NCBI RefSeq assembly: GCF_039939195.1 | Contig: NZ_JBDUUH010000002.1 | Span: forward strand, 310,001 to 374,000 | Direction of reading: 5' to 3' | DNA length: 64,000 bases | Origin: Foliimonas ilicis | GTDB lineage: Bacteria; Pseudomonadota; Alphaproteobacteria; Rhizobiales; Rhizobiaceae | Program-made: the position numbers and the translations under genes | Notes under the pieces: model-generated | The model's input: the letters and a program-made list of their open reading frames with translations, nothing else | What the model was told of the DNA's origin: nothing | Database searches by the model: none | Part shown: positions 49,168 through 57,465 of the stretch, piece by piece | Layout: each line of letters begins with the position of its first letter | Position numbering within the stretch: the stretch's first letter is position 1

Positions 49168-50367
49168 TCAGGCAGGTTTTGTTTTGCCGTTAAAGAATGT
49201 CAGCCATCCGAGCGCGATGATGCAGATCGCGCTGATCGGGAACACGATGATGTTGAGCATGTCCCAGCCATAGGAATTGTAAACCGCGCCCGACATCAGC
49301 GATGCGAACGCCACGCTTCCGAACAGGACGAAGTCGTGGAAGCCCAGCGCCCTGCCCCTTTCGGAGGGACGGTAAGTGCTGGCCACCATCGCCGTCGCGC
49401 CGATGAAACCGAAATTCCATCCGAGGCCGAGCAGGATAAGCGATGTCCAGAAATGCCAGAGCTCGATACCGGACAGTGCAACCAGCGCGCAGCCGATCAG
49501 AAGAAGAATACCGGTGAAGACGATGGTGTTTGCGCCGAAGCGATGAATGAGACGCCCAGTAAAGAAGCTCGGCGCAAACATCGCCATGACGTGCCAGGAA
49601 ATGCCGAGCGTCGCTTCGTCCGCCGAAAAGCCGCAGCCGACCATGGCAAGCGGCGCGCCGGTCATCACAAAGCTCATCAGTGCGAAAGTGCCGACGGCGC
49701 ATATCAGGCCGACCGCGAATTGCGGCTGCGTGATGATCTCGCTGAGTGGACGCCCCTCTTCCAGCTGCGCGCCTTCGCCCTCGGATTTCGGACGCGTTCG
49801 CAGGAACATGATCAGCACGGCACCCGCTGCCGCAAGCAGGAGAATGCTCGCAAACGAACCGGCGAACATGACCGGCGCAAAGAGTTCATGCGTGAAAATG
49901 ACGATCTGCGGCCCGAGAATGGCCGTTATCACGCCGCCTGCCAGCACGAAGGAAATGGCGCGTGCCTTGAATTCAGCGGGCGCATTGTCGGCTGCGGCAA
50001 AGCGGAATTGCTGTACGAAAGCGCCGCCCATGCCAACCACCAACAGGCCGAAGGCGAACAGCCAGAATTCGCTGCGGAACAGGCCGAGCGTCGCGACCAC
50101 ACCGCCAAGCCCGGTGATGAAGGCCCCCATCAGGAAGCCGTTGCGCTGACCGAACATCCGCAACAACGCGGCGGCGGGCAGCGCGCCGATGGCAACGCCA
50201 AGATTGAAGCCGGTGACGGGCGCAGTCGCCAGAGATTTGTCGGCATCGAGAAGATAGTATCCGGCGAGCGCACCGATCGAGATGCAGATCGGTGCTGCCG
50301 AGCCGAGAATGGCTTGCGCCGAAGCGAGGATAAGCGCCGTGCGGCGAGCCTCGCTCTGCGCGGTCAT
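49168..50367 (-). CDS. MFS transporter
   Basis: A 399-residue protein with 12 predicted helices in two groups of six, split by a charged loop near residues 195-215 (RTRPKSEGEGAQLEE). The A-type MFS motif is weak, as in YfcJ/YhhS-like exporters, and there is no binding-protein partner. Substrate is unknown. It overlaps nusB by four bases and closes the riboflavin-nusB operon, the order seen in Brucella-like genomes. Confidence 0.85.
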   Translation of the reverse strand: MTAQSEARRTALILASAQAILGSAAPICISIGALAGYYLLDADKSLATAPVTGFNLGVAIGALPAAALLRMFGQRNGFLMGAFITGLGGVVATLGLFRSEFWLFAFGLLVVGMGGAFVQQFRFAAADNAPAEFKARAISFVLAGGVITAILGPQIVIFTHELFAPVMFAGSFASILLLAAAGAVLIMFLRTRPKSEGEGAQLEEGRPLSEIITQPQFAVGLICAVGTFALMSFVMTGAPLAMVGCGFSADEATLGISWHVMAMFAPSFFTGRLIHRFGANTIVFTGILLLIGCALVALSGIELWHFWTSLILLGLGWNFGFIGATAMVASTYRPSERGRALGFHDFVLFGSVAFASLMSGAVYNSYGWDMLNIIVFPISAICIIALGWLTFFNGKTKPA

Positions 50368-50867
50368 GCCTGTGGCGCGCCCTTGCCCCGGCCTTCGCCG
50401 CGCATGCGCCGCGACACGCGGTCGAGCACTGCATTGACGAGCTTCGGTTCGTCTTCGGAATAGAACGCCTTGGCGATATCGACATATTCGGAAACGATGA
50501 CGGCCACCGGCACATCGCCGCGCTTCATCAATTCATAGACGCCAGCGCGCAGAATCGCGCGCAAGGTCGAATCCAGTCGCGAAAGCGGCCAGTCATCCAT
50601 CAAAGCCTGACGGATTTCAGGGTCGAGCACCTTCTGGTTTTCGACGACGCCAGCAAGAATCGCGCGGAACCACTGCGCATCCGCCTCGCGGTACTGCGCG
50701 CCATCGACTTCCTTGCCGAGCCGGAAAGCTTCGTATTCGGCGGTGATTTCGAGCAATCCGCTGCCTGCCACATCCATCTGATAGAGCGCCTGAACGGCAG
50801 CCAGACGCGCAGCGCCACGCTTGTTGGCGTGTTTGACGGTCGATCGATCTTGTTCGGGCTCAGTCAC
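50364..50867 (-). CDS. nusB: Transcription antitermination factor NusB
   Basis: A 167-residue all-helical protein with RGAARLAAVQALYQMDVAG at the N-terminus and the C-terminal ELMKRGDVPVAVIVSEYVDIAKAF-type segment. It binds BoxA RNA with S10 to promote rRNA transcription. It lies three bases after ribH, the classic pairing. It is translationally coupled to the downstream transporter gene. Confidence 0.95.
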   Translation of the reverse strand: MTEPEQDRSTVKHANKRGAARLAAVQALYQMDVAGSGLLEITAEYEAFRLGKEVDGAQYREADAQWFRAILAGVVENQKVLDPEIRQALMDDWPLSRLDSTLRAILRAGVYELMKRGDVPVAVIVSEYVDIAKAFYSEDEPKLVNAVLDRVSRRMRGEGRGKGAPQA

Positions 50868-50870
50868 GAT

Positions 50871-51314
50871 TCACGCCCCAAAGGATTTCTGGATGTTTAT
50901 CATGGTAAGCGCGGCACGGGCAGCAAAACCGCCCTTGTCGCCTTCCGAGCGTTTTGCCCGCACCCAGGCCTGCTCGTCATTCTCGACAGTCAGGATGCCG
51001 TTGCCGATGGCAAGCGATTCCTGAACGGCCAGATCCATCAGAGCACGGCACGATTCGTTTGCGACGATGTCGAAATGATAGGTTTCGCCGCGAATGACGC
51101 AGCCCAGCGCGACAAAGCCGTCATATTCCTCGCCGCCCGTAAGAGCGAACGAGATGACGGCGGGGATTTCCAATGCGCCCGGCACGGTGATGACATCGTA
51201 GGTCGCGCCTGCGGCGTCGAGTGCGGCCTTTGCGCCGTCCAAAAGAGCGTCTGCGAGGTCGTCGTAAAAGCGCGCCTCAATGATAAGCAGCTTCGGCGCT
51301 GTTGCGTCTGACAT
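50871..51314 (-). CDS. ribH: 6,7-dimethyl-8-ribityllumazine synthase (RibH1-type)
   Basis: A 147-residue enzyme that makes the riboflavin precursor lumazine. Features are LLIIEARFYDDLADALL, VPGALEIPAVISFAL, ALGCVIRGETYHFDIVANES (active histidine) and NGILTVENDEQAWVRA. I placed the start at MSDATAPK; an upstream in-frame ATG would run into the ribE end. It sits between ribE and nusB. The residue pattern matches the operon-linked RibH1, not the decameric RibH2 antigen of Brucella. Confidence 0.93.
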   Translation of the reverse strand: MSDATAPKLLIIEARFYDDLADALLDGAKAALDAAGATYDVITVPGALEIPAVISFALTGGEEYDGFVALGCVIRGETYHFDIVANESCRALMDLAVQESLAIGNGILTVENDEQAWVRAKRSEGDKGGFAARAALTMINIQKSFGA

Positions 51315-51357
51315 AAAAAATGGTTCCGGCGATGAATGAAATGAGAATTCCGATGCC

Positions 51358-51972
51358 TTAGGCGTCTTTGGCGGCTTCCGCAAGCCGCGCGGCATAACGC
51401 GCCATCGTATCGACCTCCAGATTGATGCGGTCGCCCACCTGCCTGTCGCCCCATGTGGTGACCTGCAGCGAATGGTGGATCAGCAACACGTCGAAGCGGT
51501 TCTTTTCGACCTTGTTGACCGTCAACGACGTACCATCGAGCGCGACGGAGCCTTTTGGAGCAATGAATTTTGCGAGTTCCATCGGCGTTTCGAGCGTGAA
51601 GCGCACCGCTTCGCCCTCGTCTTCGCGCGCAACGATCTCGGCCATGCCATCGACATGGCCGGACACGATATGCCCGCCAAGCTCGTCACCGATCTTCAAG
51701 GCGCGTTCGAGGTTGATGCGCGTGCCTGCATTCCATTTCGAAGCGGTGGTCAGCCTCAAAGCCTCTTCCCACGCCTCGACTTCGAACCAGCGCGCATTCG
51801 CGCCTTTATCGGGAAGTGCCGTCACGGTCAGACACACGCCGCCACAGGAAATCGACGCGCCGATTGCGATGGTTTCAGGGTCATAGGCCGTTTCGATGCG
51901 CAGTTTCACGCCCGCATCCAGCGGCGATGTCGCTGCGACCGTGCCGATATCCGTAACAATTCCCGTAAACAT
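51358..51972 (-). CDS. ribE: Riboflavin synthase alpha chain
   Basis: A 204-residue enzyme made of two similar lumazine-binding barrels: MFTGIVTDIGTVA and later VSGHVDGMAEIVAREDEGEA. It dismutates lumazine to riboflavin. The ATG at 51972 overlaps the ribD stop (GTGATG arrangement), so the two genes are coupled. A tail of about 15 residues follows the second barrel. Confidence 0.93.
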   Translation of the reverse strand: MFTGIVTDIGTVAATSPLDAGVKLRIETAYDPETIAIGASISCGGVCLTVTALPDKGANARWFEVEAWEEALRLTTASKWNAGTRINLERALKIGDELGGHIVSGHVDGMAEIVAREDEGEAVRFTLETPMELAKFIAPKGSVALDGTSLTVNKVEKNRFDVLLIHHSLQVTTWGDRQVGDRINLEVDTMARYAARLAEAAKDA

Positions 51973-53084
51973 CACTCAACCCTCAGCCATTCCGAATAAA
52001 GATCGTCGCCGAATTGCGCCTCGCGCAACAGCGTAAAACCTCCCGGCATGTGGTCGCGGCGGACCGGCGACGCAATGCCCTGCGCACCGATCTCAAGCTT
52101 TCCTTCGAAAAGCATGATGCGATCGACCAGACCGTCTTCGAGAAATTCCTTTGCGGTCGCTGCTCCGCCCTCGAGCAACACGCTCGACATGCCCTGCGAG
52201 GCCAGATCTTCCAGAAGTTCCGGCAGGGCGATACGCCCATCATAGACTTCCGCCGCCAGAAATTTCACGCCTGCCGCTTCGAGAGCATCCCGTTTTTTGG
52301 CATCGGCGTCAGGACAAGCGGTGACGAAAACCGGAACGGCATTCGCGGTCGCCACCATTTTGGCGGTAAGCGGCAAACGCAGGCCGCGGTCGAGCACGAT
52401 GCGCGCAGGCGAGCGCGCTTCCAATCCGGGCAGACGCACGGTCAGTTCCGGGTCGTCGGCAATCGCTGTTCTGATGCCGACGATAATCGCATCGACTTCC
52501 GCTCTCGTCATATGCACCTGACGGCGCGAGATCGGGCCGGTAATCGGCACCTGCCCCGAACCGAGGCGGCCAATCATGCCGTCCTTGGAAACGGCAAGCT
52601 TTAGAATCACTTCCGGGCGTTTCTTGACCGAGCGGGCGAGATAAGGCGCAAGCTGCTCTGCGGCTTCATCGGCCATCACGCGTTCGACGACTTCGATGCC
52701 CGCTTCGCGCAGGATCGCATAGCCCTTGCCCGAAACGCGCGAATCCGGGTCGCTGGCCGCACCGACAACGCGGGTAATGCCCGCCGTTACAAGCGCATTC
52801 GCACAAGGCGGCGTGCGGCCATGATGGGCGCAAGGCTCTAGCGTGACATAGGCGGTCGCGCCGCGCGCCAGCTCGCCTGCCTCGGCAAGCGCCTGCGGCT
52901 CCGCATGCGGCCGCCCGCCGATCGCGGTCACGCCGCGCCCGACGATCGCCCCGTTGCGGACAATCAGCGTTCCAACCGAAGGGTTTGTCGATGTCAGACC
53001 GGCATGCTTGCGGGAAAACCGGATGGCCGCTGCCATGAAACGGCGGTCCAGCACTTCCTGCTCAGACTTTTGCGACGATACCAT
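51972..53084 (-). CDS. ribD: Bifunctional riboflavin deaminase/reductase RibD
   Basis: A 370-residue bifunctional enzyme. The N-terminal deaminase has the zinc site GRPHAEPQAL and TLEPCAHHGRTPPCA. The reductase domain begins near residue 155 (RPEVILKLAVSKDGMIG) and contains VLLEGGAATAKEFLEDGLVD. It carries out two consecutive steps in riboflavin synthesis. It begins three bases after nrdR. Confidence 0.95.
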   Translation of the reverse strand: MVSSQKSEQEVLDRRFMAAAIRFSRKHAGLTSTNPSVGTLIVRNGAIVGRGVTAIGGRPHAEPQALAEAGELARGATAYVTLEPCAHHGRTPPCANALVTAGITRVVGAASDPDSRVSGKGYAILREAGIEVVERVMADEAAEQLAPYLARSVKKRPEVILKLAVSKDGMIGRLGSGQVPITGPISRRQVHMTRAEVDAIIVGIRTAIADDPELTVRLPGLEARSPARIVLDRGLRLPLTAKMVATANAVPVFVTACPDADAKKRDALEAAGVKFLAAEVYDGRIALPELLEDLASQGMSSVLLEGGAATAKEFLEDGLVDRIMLFEGKLEIGAQGIASPVRRDHMPGGFTLLREAQFGDDLYSEWLRVE

Positions 53085-53087
53085 CGC

Positions 53088-53552
53088 TCAACCGGCGTCC
53101 TCGTCGCCCTTGAGCTCGCCAAGAACGTCATGGAAATCCTTCGCTTCGCGGAAATTCCGGTAGACGGATGCGAAACGGACATACGCAACATCGTCCAGCG
53201 ATTTCAGCGCTTCCATGACCAGACGGCCGATTTCGCCGGAAGCGACTTCGGATTCGCCCGAACTTTCAAGCTGGCGCACGATGCCGCTGACGGCACGATC
53301 GATACGGTCCGGCTCGACATTGCGTTTGCGCAGCGCAATTTCCACCGAACGCAAAAGCTTGTCGCGGTCGAAAGGCACTTTGCGGCCGGATTTTTTCACC
53401 ACGACCAGATCGCGAAGCTGAACGCGTTCGAACGTGGTGAATCGCCCGCCGCAAACAGGGCAGATGCGGCGGCGGCGAATGGCATTCCCGTCCTCAGCCG
53501 GACGGGAATCCTTCACCTGCGTATCTTCCGACTGGCAATATGGACAGCGCAT
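53088..53552 (-). CDS. nrdR: Transcriptional repressor NrdR
   Basis: A 154-residue repressor of ribonucleotide reductase genes. The zinc ribbon is C3-x2-C6 and C31-x2-C34 (MRCPYCQ, ICPVCGG). The ATP-cone domain starts at VVVKKSGRKVPFDRDKLLRS. It responds to ATP/dATP levels. It lies between glyA and ribD in the standard rhizobial order. A repeat-rich gap of 256 bp separates it from glyA. Confidence 0.96.
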   Translation of the reverse strand: MRCPYCQSEDTQVKDSRPAEDGNAIRRRRICPVCGGRFTTFERVQLRDLVVVKKSGRKVPFDRDKLLRSVEIALRKRNVEPDRIDRAVSGIVRQLESSGESEVASGEIGRLVMEALKSLDDVAYVRFASVYRNFREAKDFHDVLGELKGDEDAG

Positions 53553-53594
53553 TCAGTGCCTTTGTTCTTCACGATTCCTCTGGTCCAAGGCTTA

Positions 53595-53640
53595 GAGCAT
53601 GATCGCAAAAAGTGGAAACTGCTTTTCAGAATGAACATGC
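53595..53640. repeat. Imperfect palindromic dispersed repeat
   Basis: GCATG (53597-53601) and CATGC (53636-53640) flank an imperfect inner hairpin with AAAAG and CTTTT. I recall similar GAGCATGATC...GAAAAGTGG elements as common in Rhizobiales intergenic DNA. Only one copy is seen here. Confidence 0.4.
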
Positions 53641-53670
53641 AGCGCCAGACTTTTTTGAACCGTAGGCGCT

Positions 53671-53792
53671 GCCCCTCATCCCCCTATCGGGACCTTCTCC
53701 CCGTGAACGGGGAGAAGTAGGCTGGCCGCTACGTTGACGCTTCCCCTTCTCCCCGTTCACGGGGAGAAGGTCCCGGCAGGGGGATGAGGGGC
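53671..53792. repeat. Large 47-bp inverted repeat in nrdR-glyA gap
   Basis: Two 47-bp arms (53671-53717 and 53746-53792) are inverted copies with only two mismatches, separated by 28 bp. Each arm itself contains an internal palindrome CTTCTCCCCG...CGGGGAGAAG with a 4-nt centre. The whole could fold as a long hairpin or cruciform. It resembles palindromic dispersed repeats of Rhizobiales. Confidence 0.85.
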
Positions 53793-53808
53793 GCAACGGC
53801 GAAAGAGA

Positions 53809-55122
53809 CTATCCCAGATAAGGATAGAGCGGGAAACGGTCCGTCAGTGCAATGATCTTCTGCTTTACCGCGGCTTCGACCGAAGCATTGCCCTCGTCGG
53901 AATTCGCAGCTTTCAGACCGTCGAGAACTTCCGCGATCAGCTTGCCGATTTCCTTGAATTCGGCTTCGCCGAAACCGCGCGTCGTGCCGGCTGGCGTGCC
54001 GAGACGGATGCCGGAAGTCACGAACGGCTTTTCAGGATCGAAGGGAATGCCGTTCTTGTTACAGGTGATGTTGGCACGGCCAAGCGCTGCTTCGGCGCGC
54101 TTGCCGGTGGCGTTCTTCGGGCGAAGATCGACCAGCATCAAATGATTGTCCGTGCCGTTGGAGACGATATCGAGGCCGGTTTCCTTCAGGCTTTCGGCAA
54201 GCGTCTTGGCATTCTTTACCACGGCGCGCGCGTAATCCTTGAATTCCGGCTTCAGCGCTTCACCGAAGGCCACTGCCTTTGCGGCGATGACATGCATCAG
54301 CGGGCCGCCCTGCAGGCCGGGGAACACGGCCGAATTCATCTTCTTGGCGATGTCCTCATCATTGGTGAGGATCATGCCGCCACGCGGGCCGCGGAGCGAT
54401 TTATGCGTCGTCGTCGTCACAACATGTGCATGCGGGATCGGCGATGGATGTTCGCCGCCTGCGACCAGACCGGCGATATGCGCCATGTCGACCATCAGAT
54501 AAGCGCCAACTTCGTCCGCGATTTCGCGGAATCGCTTCCAGTCCCAGATGCGCGAATAGGCAGTGCCGCCTGCAAGGATCAGCTTCGGCTTGTTCTCGCG
54601 GGCAAGGCGCGCAACCTCGTCCATATCCAGCAGATGATCGTCCTTGCGAACGCCGTAGGAAACGACCTTGAACCACTTGCCCGACATGTTGACCGGCGAG
54701 CCGTGCGTCAGATGTCCGCCCGAATTCAGGTCGAGGCCCATGAAGGTGTCACCCGGCTGCAAAAGCGCCAGAAACACCGCCTGATTCATCTGGCTACCGG
54801 AATTGGGCTGAACATTCGCGAAATTGCAGCCGAACAGCTTCTTTGCGCGCTCGATGGCCAATTCTTCGGCGACATCGACAAACTGGCAGCCGCCATAGTA
54901 GCGCTTGCCGGGATAGCCCTCGGCATATTTGTTGGTCATGATCGAACCCTGCGCTTCAAGCACGGCACGGGACACGATGTTCTCCGACGCGATCAGTTCG
55001 ATCTCATGGCGCTGGCGACCGAGCTCGTTACGGATCGCGCCGAAAATCTCCGGGTCGCGCTCTTCGAGCGGTGTCGTGAAGAAAGAATCGAGATGCTTTG
55101 CGGCGTCCGTAGCTGTGGCCAT
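53809..55122 (-). CDS. glyA: Serine hydroxymethyltransferase
   Basis: A 437-residue PLP enzyme linking serine/glycine interconversion with folate C1 metabolism. The PLP lysine lies in the TTTHKSLRGPRGG motif; other signatures are IELIASENIVS, NKYAEGYPGKRYYGG and SGIRLGTPA. The start has an AAGGAA ribosome-binding site. The gene is normal in length. Confidence 0.97.
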   Translation of the reverse strand: MATATDAAKHLDSFFTTPLEERDPEIFGAIRNELGRQRHEIELIASENIVSRAVLEAQGSIMTNKYAEGYPGKRYYGGCQFVDVAEELAIERAKKLFGCNFANVQPNSGSQMNQAVFLALLQPGDTFMGLDLNSGGHLTHGSPVNMSGKWFKVVSYGVRKDDHLLDMDEVARLARENKPKLILAGGTAYSRIWDWKRFREIADEVGAYLMVDMAHIAGLVAGGEHPSPIPHAHVVTTTTHKSLRGPRGGMILTNDEDIAKKMNSAVFPGLQGGPLMHVIAAKAVAFGEALKPEFKDYARAVVKNAKTLAESLKETGLDIVSNGTDNHLMLVDLRPKNATGKRAEAALGRANITCNKNGIPFDPEKPFVTSGIRLGTPAGTTRGFGEAEFKEIGKLIAEVLDGLKAANSDEGNASVEAAVKQKIIALTDRFPLYPYLG

Positions 55123-55263
55123 TCCGGTGGTTCCTTGACGTTAAAAGCTTTCGGGAAGCTTGGGCGGGTTCGGCTTGGCGCGGATTAACACACTTGCAAT
55201 TGCCTCGCCACGTTCAGCGCGCGAAAAAACATTGCCGCTTTGCGCCTTTCACTGGTCGAATGC

Positions 55264-56157
55264 CTATCGAGACGCCTTTTCAAAAACCGCCTGCCATTCA
55301 TCGAGCAATGGCGACTGCTTCAAAAAGCGCTGCTGCCGAAGCGTGACACGGATGCAGGCAAGCGAAAAACGATCGCGGTTAAATGAAAAAACGCCCGGCT
55401 TTTCGCCGTTTTCAAGTGCTTCGCGCACCCGTTCTTTCAATTTATGAAGATGCGGCAGGCCGTAATCGCGCAAAGTTTTCTGGAATTCCGTATGAATTCC
55501 AGGATCAAAGCTGTTGCCTCGATCGCGGTCTAACGGATGCGGCGGGAAAAAATATCCGCATGGGATAAAGCCTTTCGGGATCGGGCTTGTCGCCGCATGT
55601 GTCTTCCCGTCTTTCAGCAAGGAAGGCAGCAGCGGCGGCAATCCGGTCTGGCCGAACATTTCGATCCGGCCTGCCTGCGTTACAAAGACATGATCCATGG
55701 AGATGGCGCCGAGCGCTTCAGGCAATTCAGTGAACAACCGGCCTTCAAAGCGCCGAAGAGTCTGAATTGTGGCTTCGTCCCGCGTCCGCAGGCAAATATC
55801 TGCAAAGCGGTATCCGAGCCCCAGATCGAAAAGCTCTGGACGGCGATCCTCGTCGCGGAGCGCATTCACATCGCATCCGAGAGACGTGACTGCCTTGCGT
55901 CCGCTCATCCGCGCTTCGAATTCAGGAAGACAAAGCGCCACTGCATGGTTCCACGACGCGGGGTCGGAGCTGATAGTTTCAAATGCAACCAGTTTCAAAT
56001 CTTGATGATTTTCGAGCCTGATCGCTGATTTTGAAGAGGAGCCATCGGACAGGCCCATCGCGCCGAATGCGCCCAGGCTCCACTTGCCTCGCCCGGTCGC
56101 CATCTGCCTGGTAAGCCGGCCTGCGGCATCGTTTGAATTTAAATCTGAATTCATCAT
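55264..56157 (-). CDS. Uncharacterised rhizobial protein (DUF6925-like, tentative)
   Basis: A 297-residue cytosolic protein with no signal peptide or membrane segment. Two copies of an acidic-aromatic pattern appear (AFETISSDPASWNHAVALCL and later ICLRTRDEATIQTLRRFEGR). Proline-rich segments around residues 180-215 precede a basic C-terminus. I do not recognise a function; the DUF name is a weak recollection. It is divergent from the lldD-like gene across about 90 bp. Confidence 0.55.
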   Translation of the reverse strand: MMNSDLNSNDAAGRLTRQMATGRGKWSLGAFGAMGLSDGSSSKSAIRLENHQDLKLVAFETISSDPASWNHAVALCLPEFEARMSGRKAVTSLGCDVNALRDEDRRPELFDLGLGYRFADICLRTRDEATIQTLRRFEGRLFTELPEALGAISMDHVFVTQAGRIEMFGQTGLPPLLPSLLKDGKTHAATSPIPKGFIPCGYFFPPHPLDRDRGNSFDPGIHTEFQKTLRDYGLPHLHKLKERVREALENGEKPGVFSFNRDRFSLACIRVTLRQQRFLKQSPLLDEWQAVFEKASR

Positions 56158-56247
56158 TCACATGAAAAACATCGTGGGGATTGCACATGCAGCAGTTTGA
56201 TGAAAATAAAAGCATACAGAGCCGACCATAAACGGATCGATATTATC

Positions 56248-57456
56248 ATGCCCAAGCCGATTACCACGATCTCCGATCTTCGCGAACTCGCCAAGCGCCG
56301 TGTGCCGCGCATGTTCTACGATTATTGTGATTCGGGATCGTGGACGGAAAGCACCTATCGCGCCAATGAGGCCGACTTCACGCGCATCAAATTCCGCCAG
56401 CGCGTCGCAGTCGACATGCGCAACCGCACGCTCGCCAGCACGATGATCGGCGAAAACGTGTCGATGCCGGTCGCGCTTGCGCCCACAGGTCTTACCGGCA
56501 TGCAGCATGCCGATGGCGAAATCCACGCCGCGCGCGCTGCCGCGAAGGCCGGTGTGCCCTTCACCCTTTCCACGATGAGCGTGTGCTCCATCGAAGACGT
56601 TGCCGAAAACAGCGACAAGCCGTTCTGGTTTCAGCTTTATGTCATGAAAGACCGCGAATTCATCGGCAAGCTTATCGACCGCGCCAAGGCAGCGGGTTGC
56701 TCGGCCCTTGTGCTGACCCTCGATCTGCAAATTCTCGGACAGCGGCACAAGGACATTATCAACGGCCTTACGACGCCGCCGCGCATGACCATTCCGAACA
56801 TGATCAATCTGGCGACCAAGCCGCGCTGGTGCTTCAACATGCTGCGCACCAACCGCCGCACGTTCCGCAACATTGCGGGCCACGCGAAAGGCGTGACGGA
56901 TCTGCGGTCGCTTTCTTCATGGACTGCGGACCAATTCGACCCCGCCTTGAGCTGGGACGATGTGAAATGGATCAAGGAGCGCTGGGGCGGCAAGCTCATC
57001 ATCAAGGGCATCATGGATGAGGAAGACGCCGTCCTTGCCGTAAAAAGCGGTGCGGATGCGCTGATCGTCTCCAACCACGGCGGGCGTCAGCTCGACGGAG
57101 CGATGTCCTCGATTTCGGTATTGCCCGCCATCGTCAATGCGGTCGGCGACAAGATCGAAGTTTTGATGGATGGCGGCATTCGTTCCGGTCAGGATGTTCT
57201 GAAAGCCATCGCATTGGGCGCGAAAGGTGTCTTCATCGCCCGCGCCTTCCTTTACGGTCTGGGCGCGGGCGGCGAAAAGGGCGTGACCCAATGTCTGGAC
57301 ATTATCCGCAAGGAACTCGACGTAACGATGGCGCTGTGCGGTCATCGTGACATTCGGGATATCGATGCGAATATTCTAGCCGAAAACCCGTTCGGAACGC
57401 CGAATATCGCACCTAAGCCCGCGAAAAAAGCAGCGAAAGCTTTGAAGAAGGGCTAA
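56248..57456 (+). CDS. lldD: Alpha-hydroxy-acid oxidizing protein (L-lactate dehydrogenase type)
   Basis: A 402-residue FMN enzyme of the LldD/glycolate-oxidase family. The N-terminal MFYDYCDSGSWTES has the catalytic tyrosine region. The central FQLYVMKDR and LTLDLQILGQRHKD bind FMN. IKGIMDEEDAVLAVKSGADALIVSNHGGRQLDG supplies the FMN-binding lysine, and the histidine and arginine. It probably oxidises L-lactate and donates electrons to quinone. The start may be 56248 (MPKPITT) or a further upstream ATG with a basic leader. Confidence 0.9.
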   Translation: MPKPITTISDLRELAKRRVPRMFYDYCDSGSWTESTYRANEADFTRIKFRQRVAVDMRNRTLASTMIGENVSMPVALAPTGLTGMQHADGEIHAARAAAKAGVPFTLSTMSVCSIEDVAENSDKPFWFQLYVMKDREFIGKLIDRAKAAGCSALVLTLDLQILGQRHKDIINGLTTPPRMTIPNMINLATKPRWCFNMLRTNRRTFRNIAGHAKGVTDLRSLSSWTADQFDPALSWDDVKWIKERWGGKLIIKGIMDEEDAVLAVKSGADALIVSNHGGRQLDGAMSSISVLPAIVNAVGDKIEVLMDGGIRSGQDVLKAIALGAKGVFIARAFLYGLGAGGEKGVTQCLDIIRKELDVTMALCGHRDIRDIDANILAENPFGTPNIAPKPAKKAAKALKKG

Positions 57457-57465
57457 AAATCGCGT

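Noticed and set aside
48985..50463. 492-residue plus-strand frame opposite the MFS transporter
   Set aside because: It is antisense to a twelve-helix transporter gene with intact motifs, and has no domain pattern.
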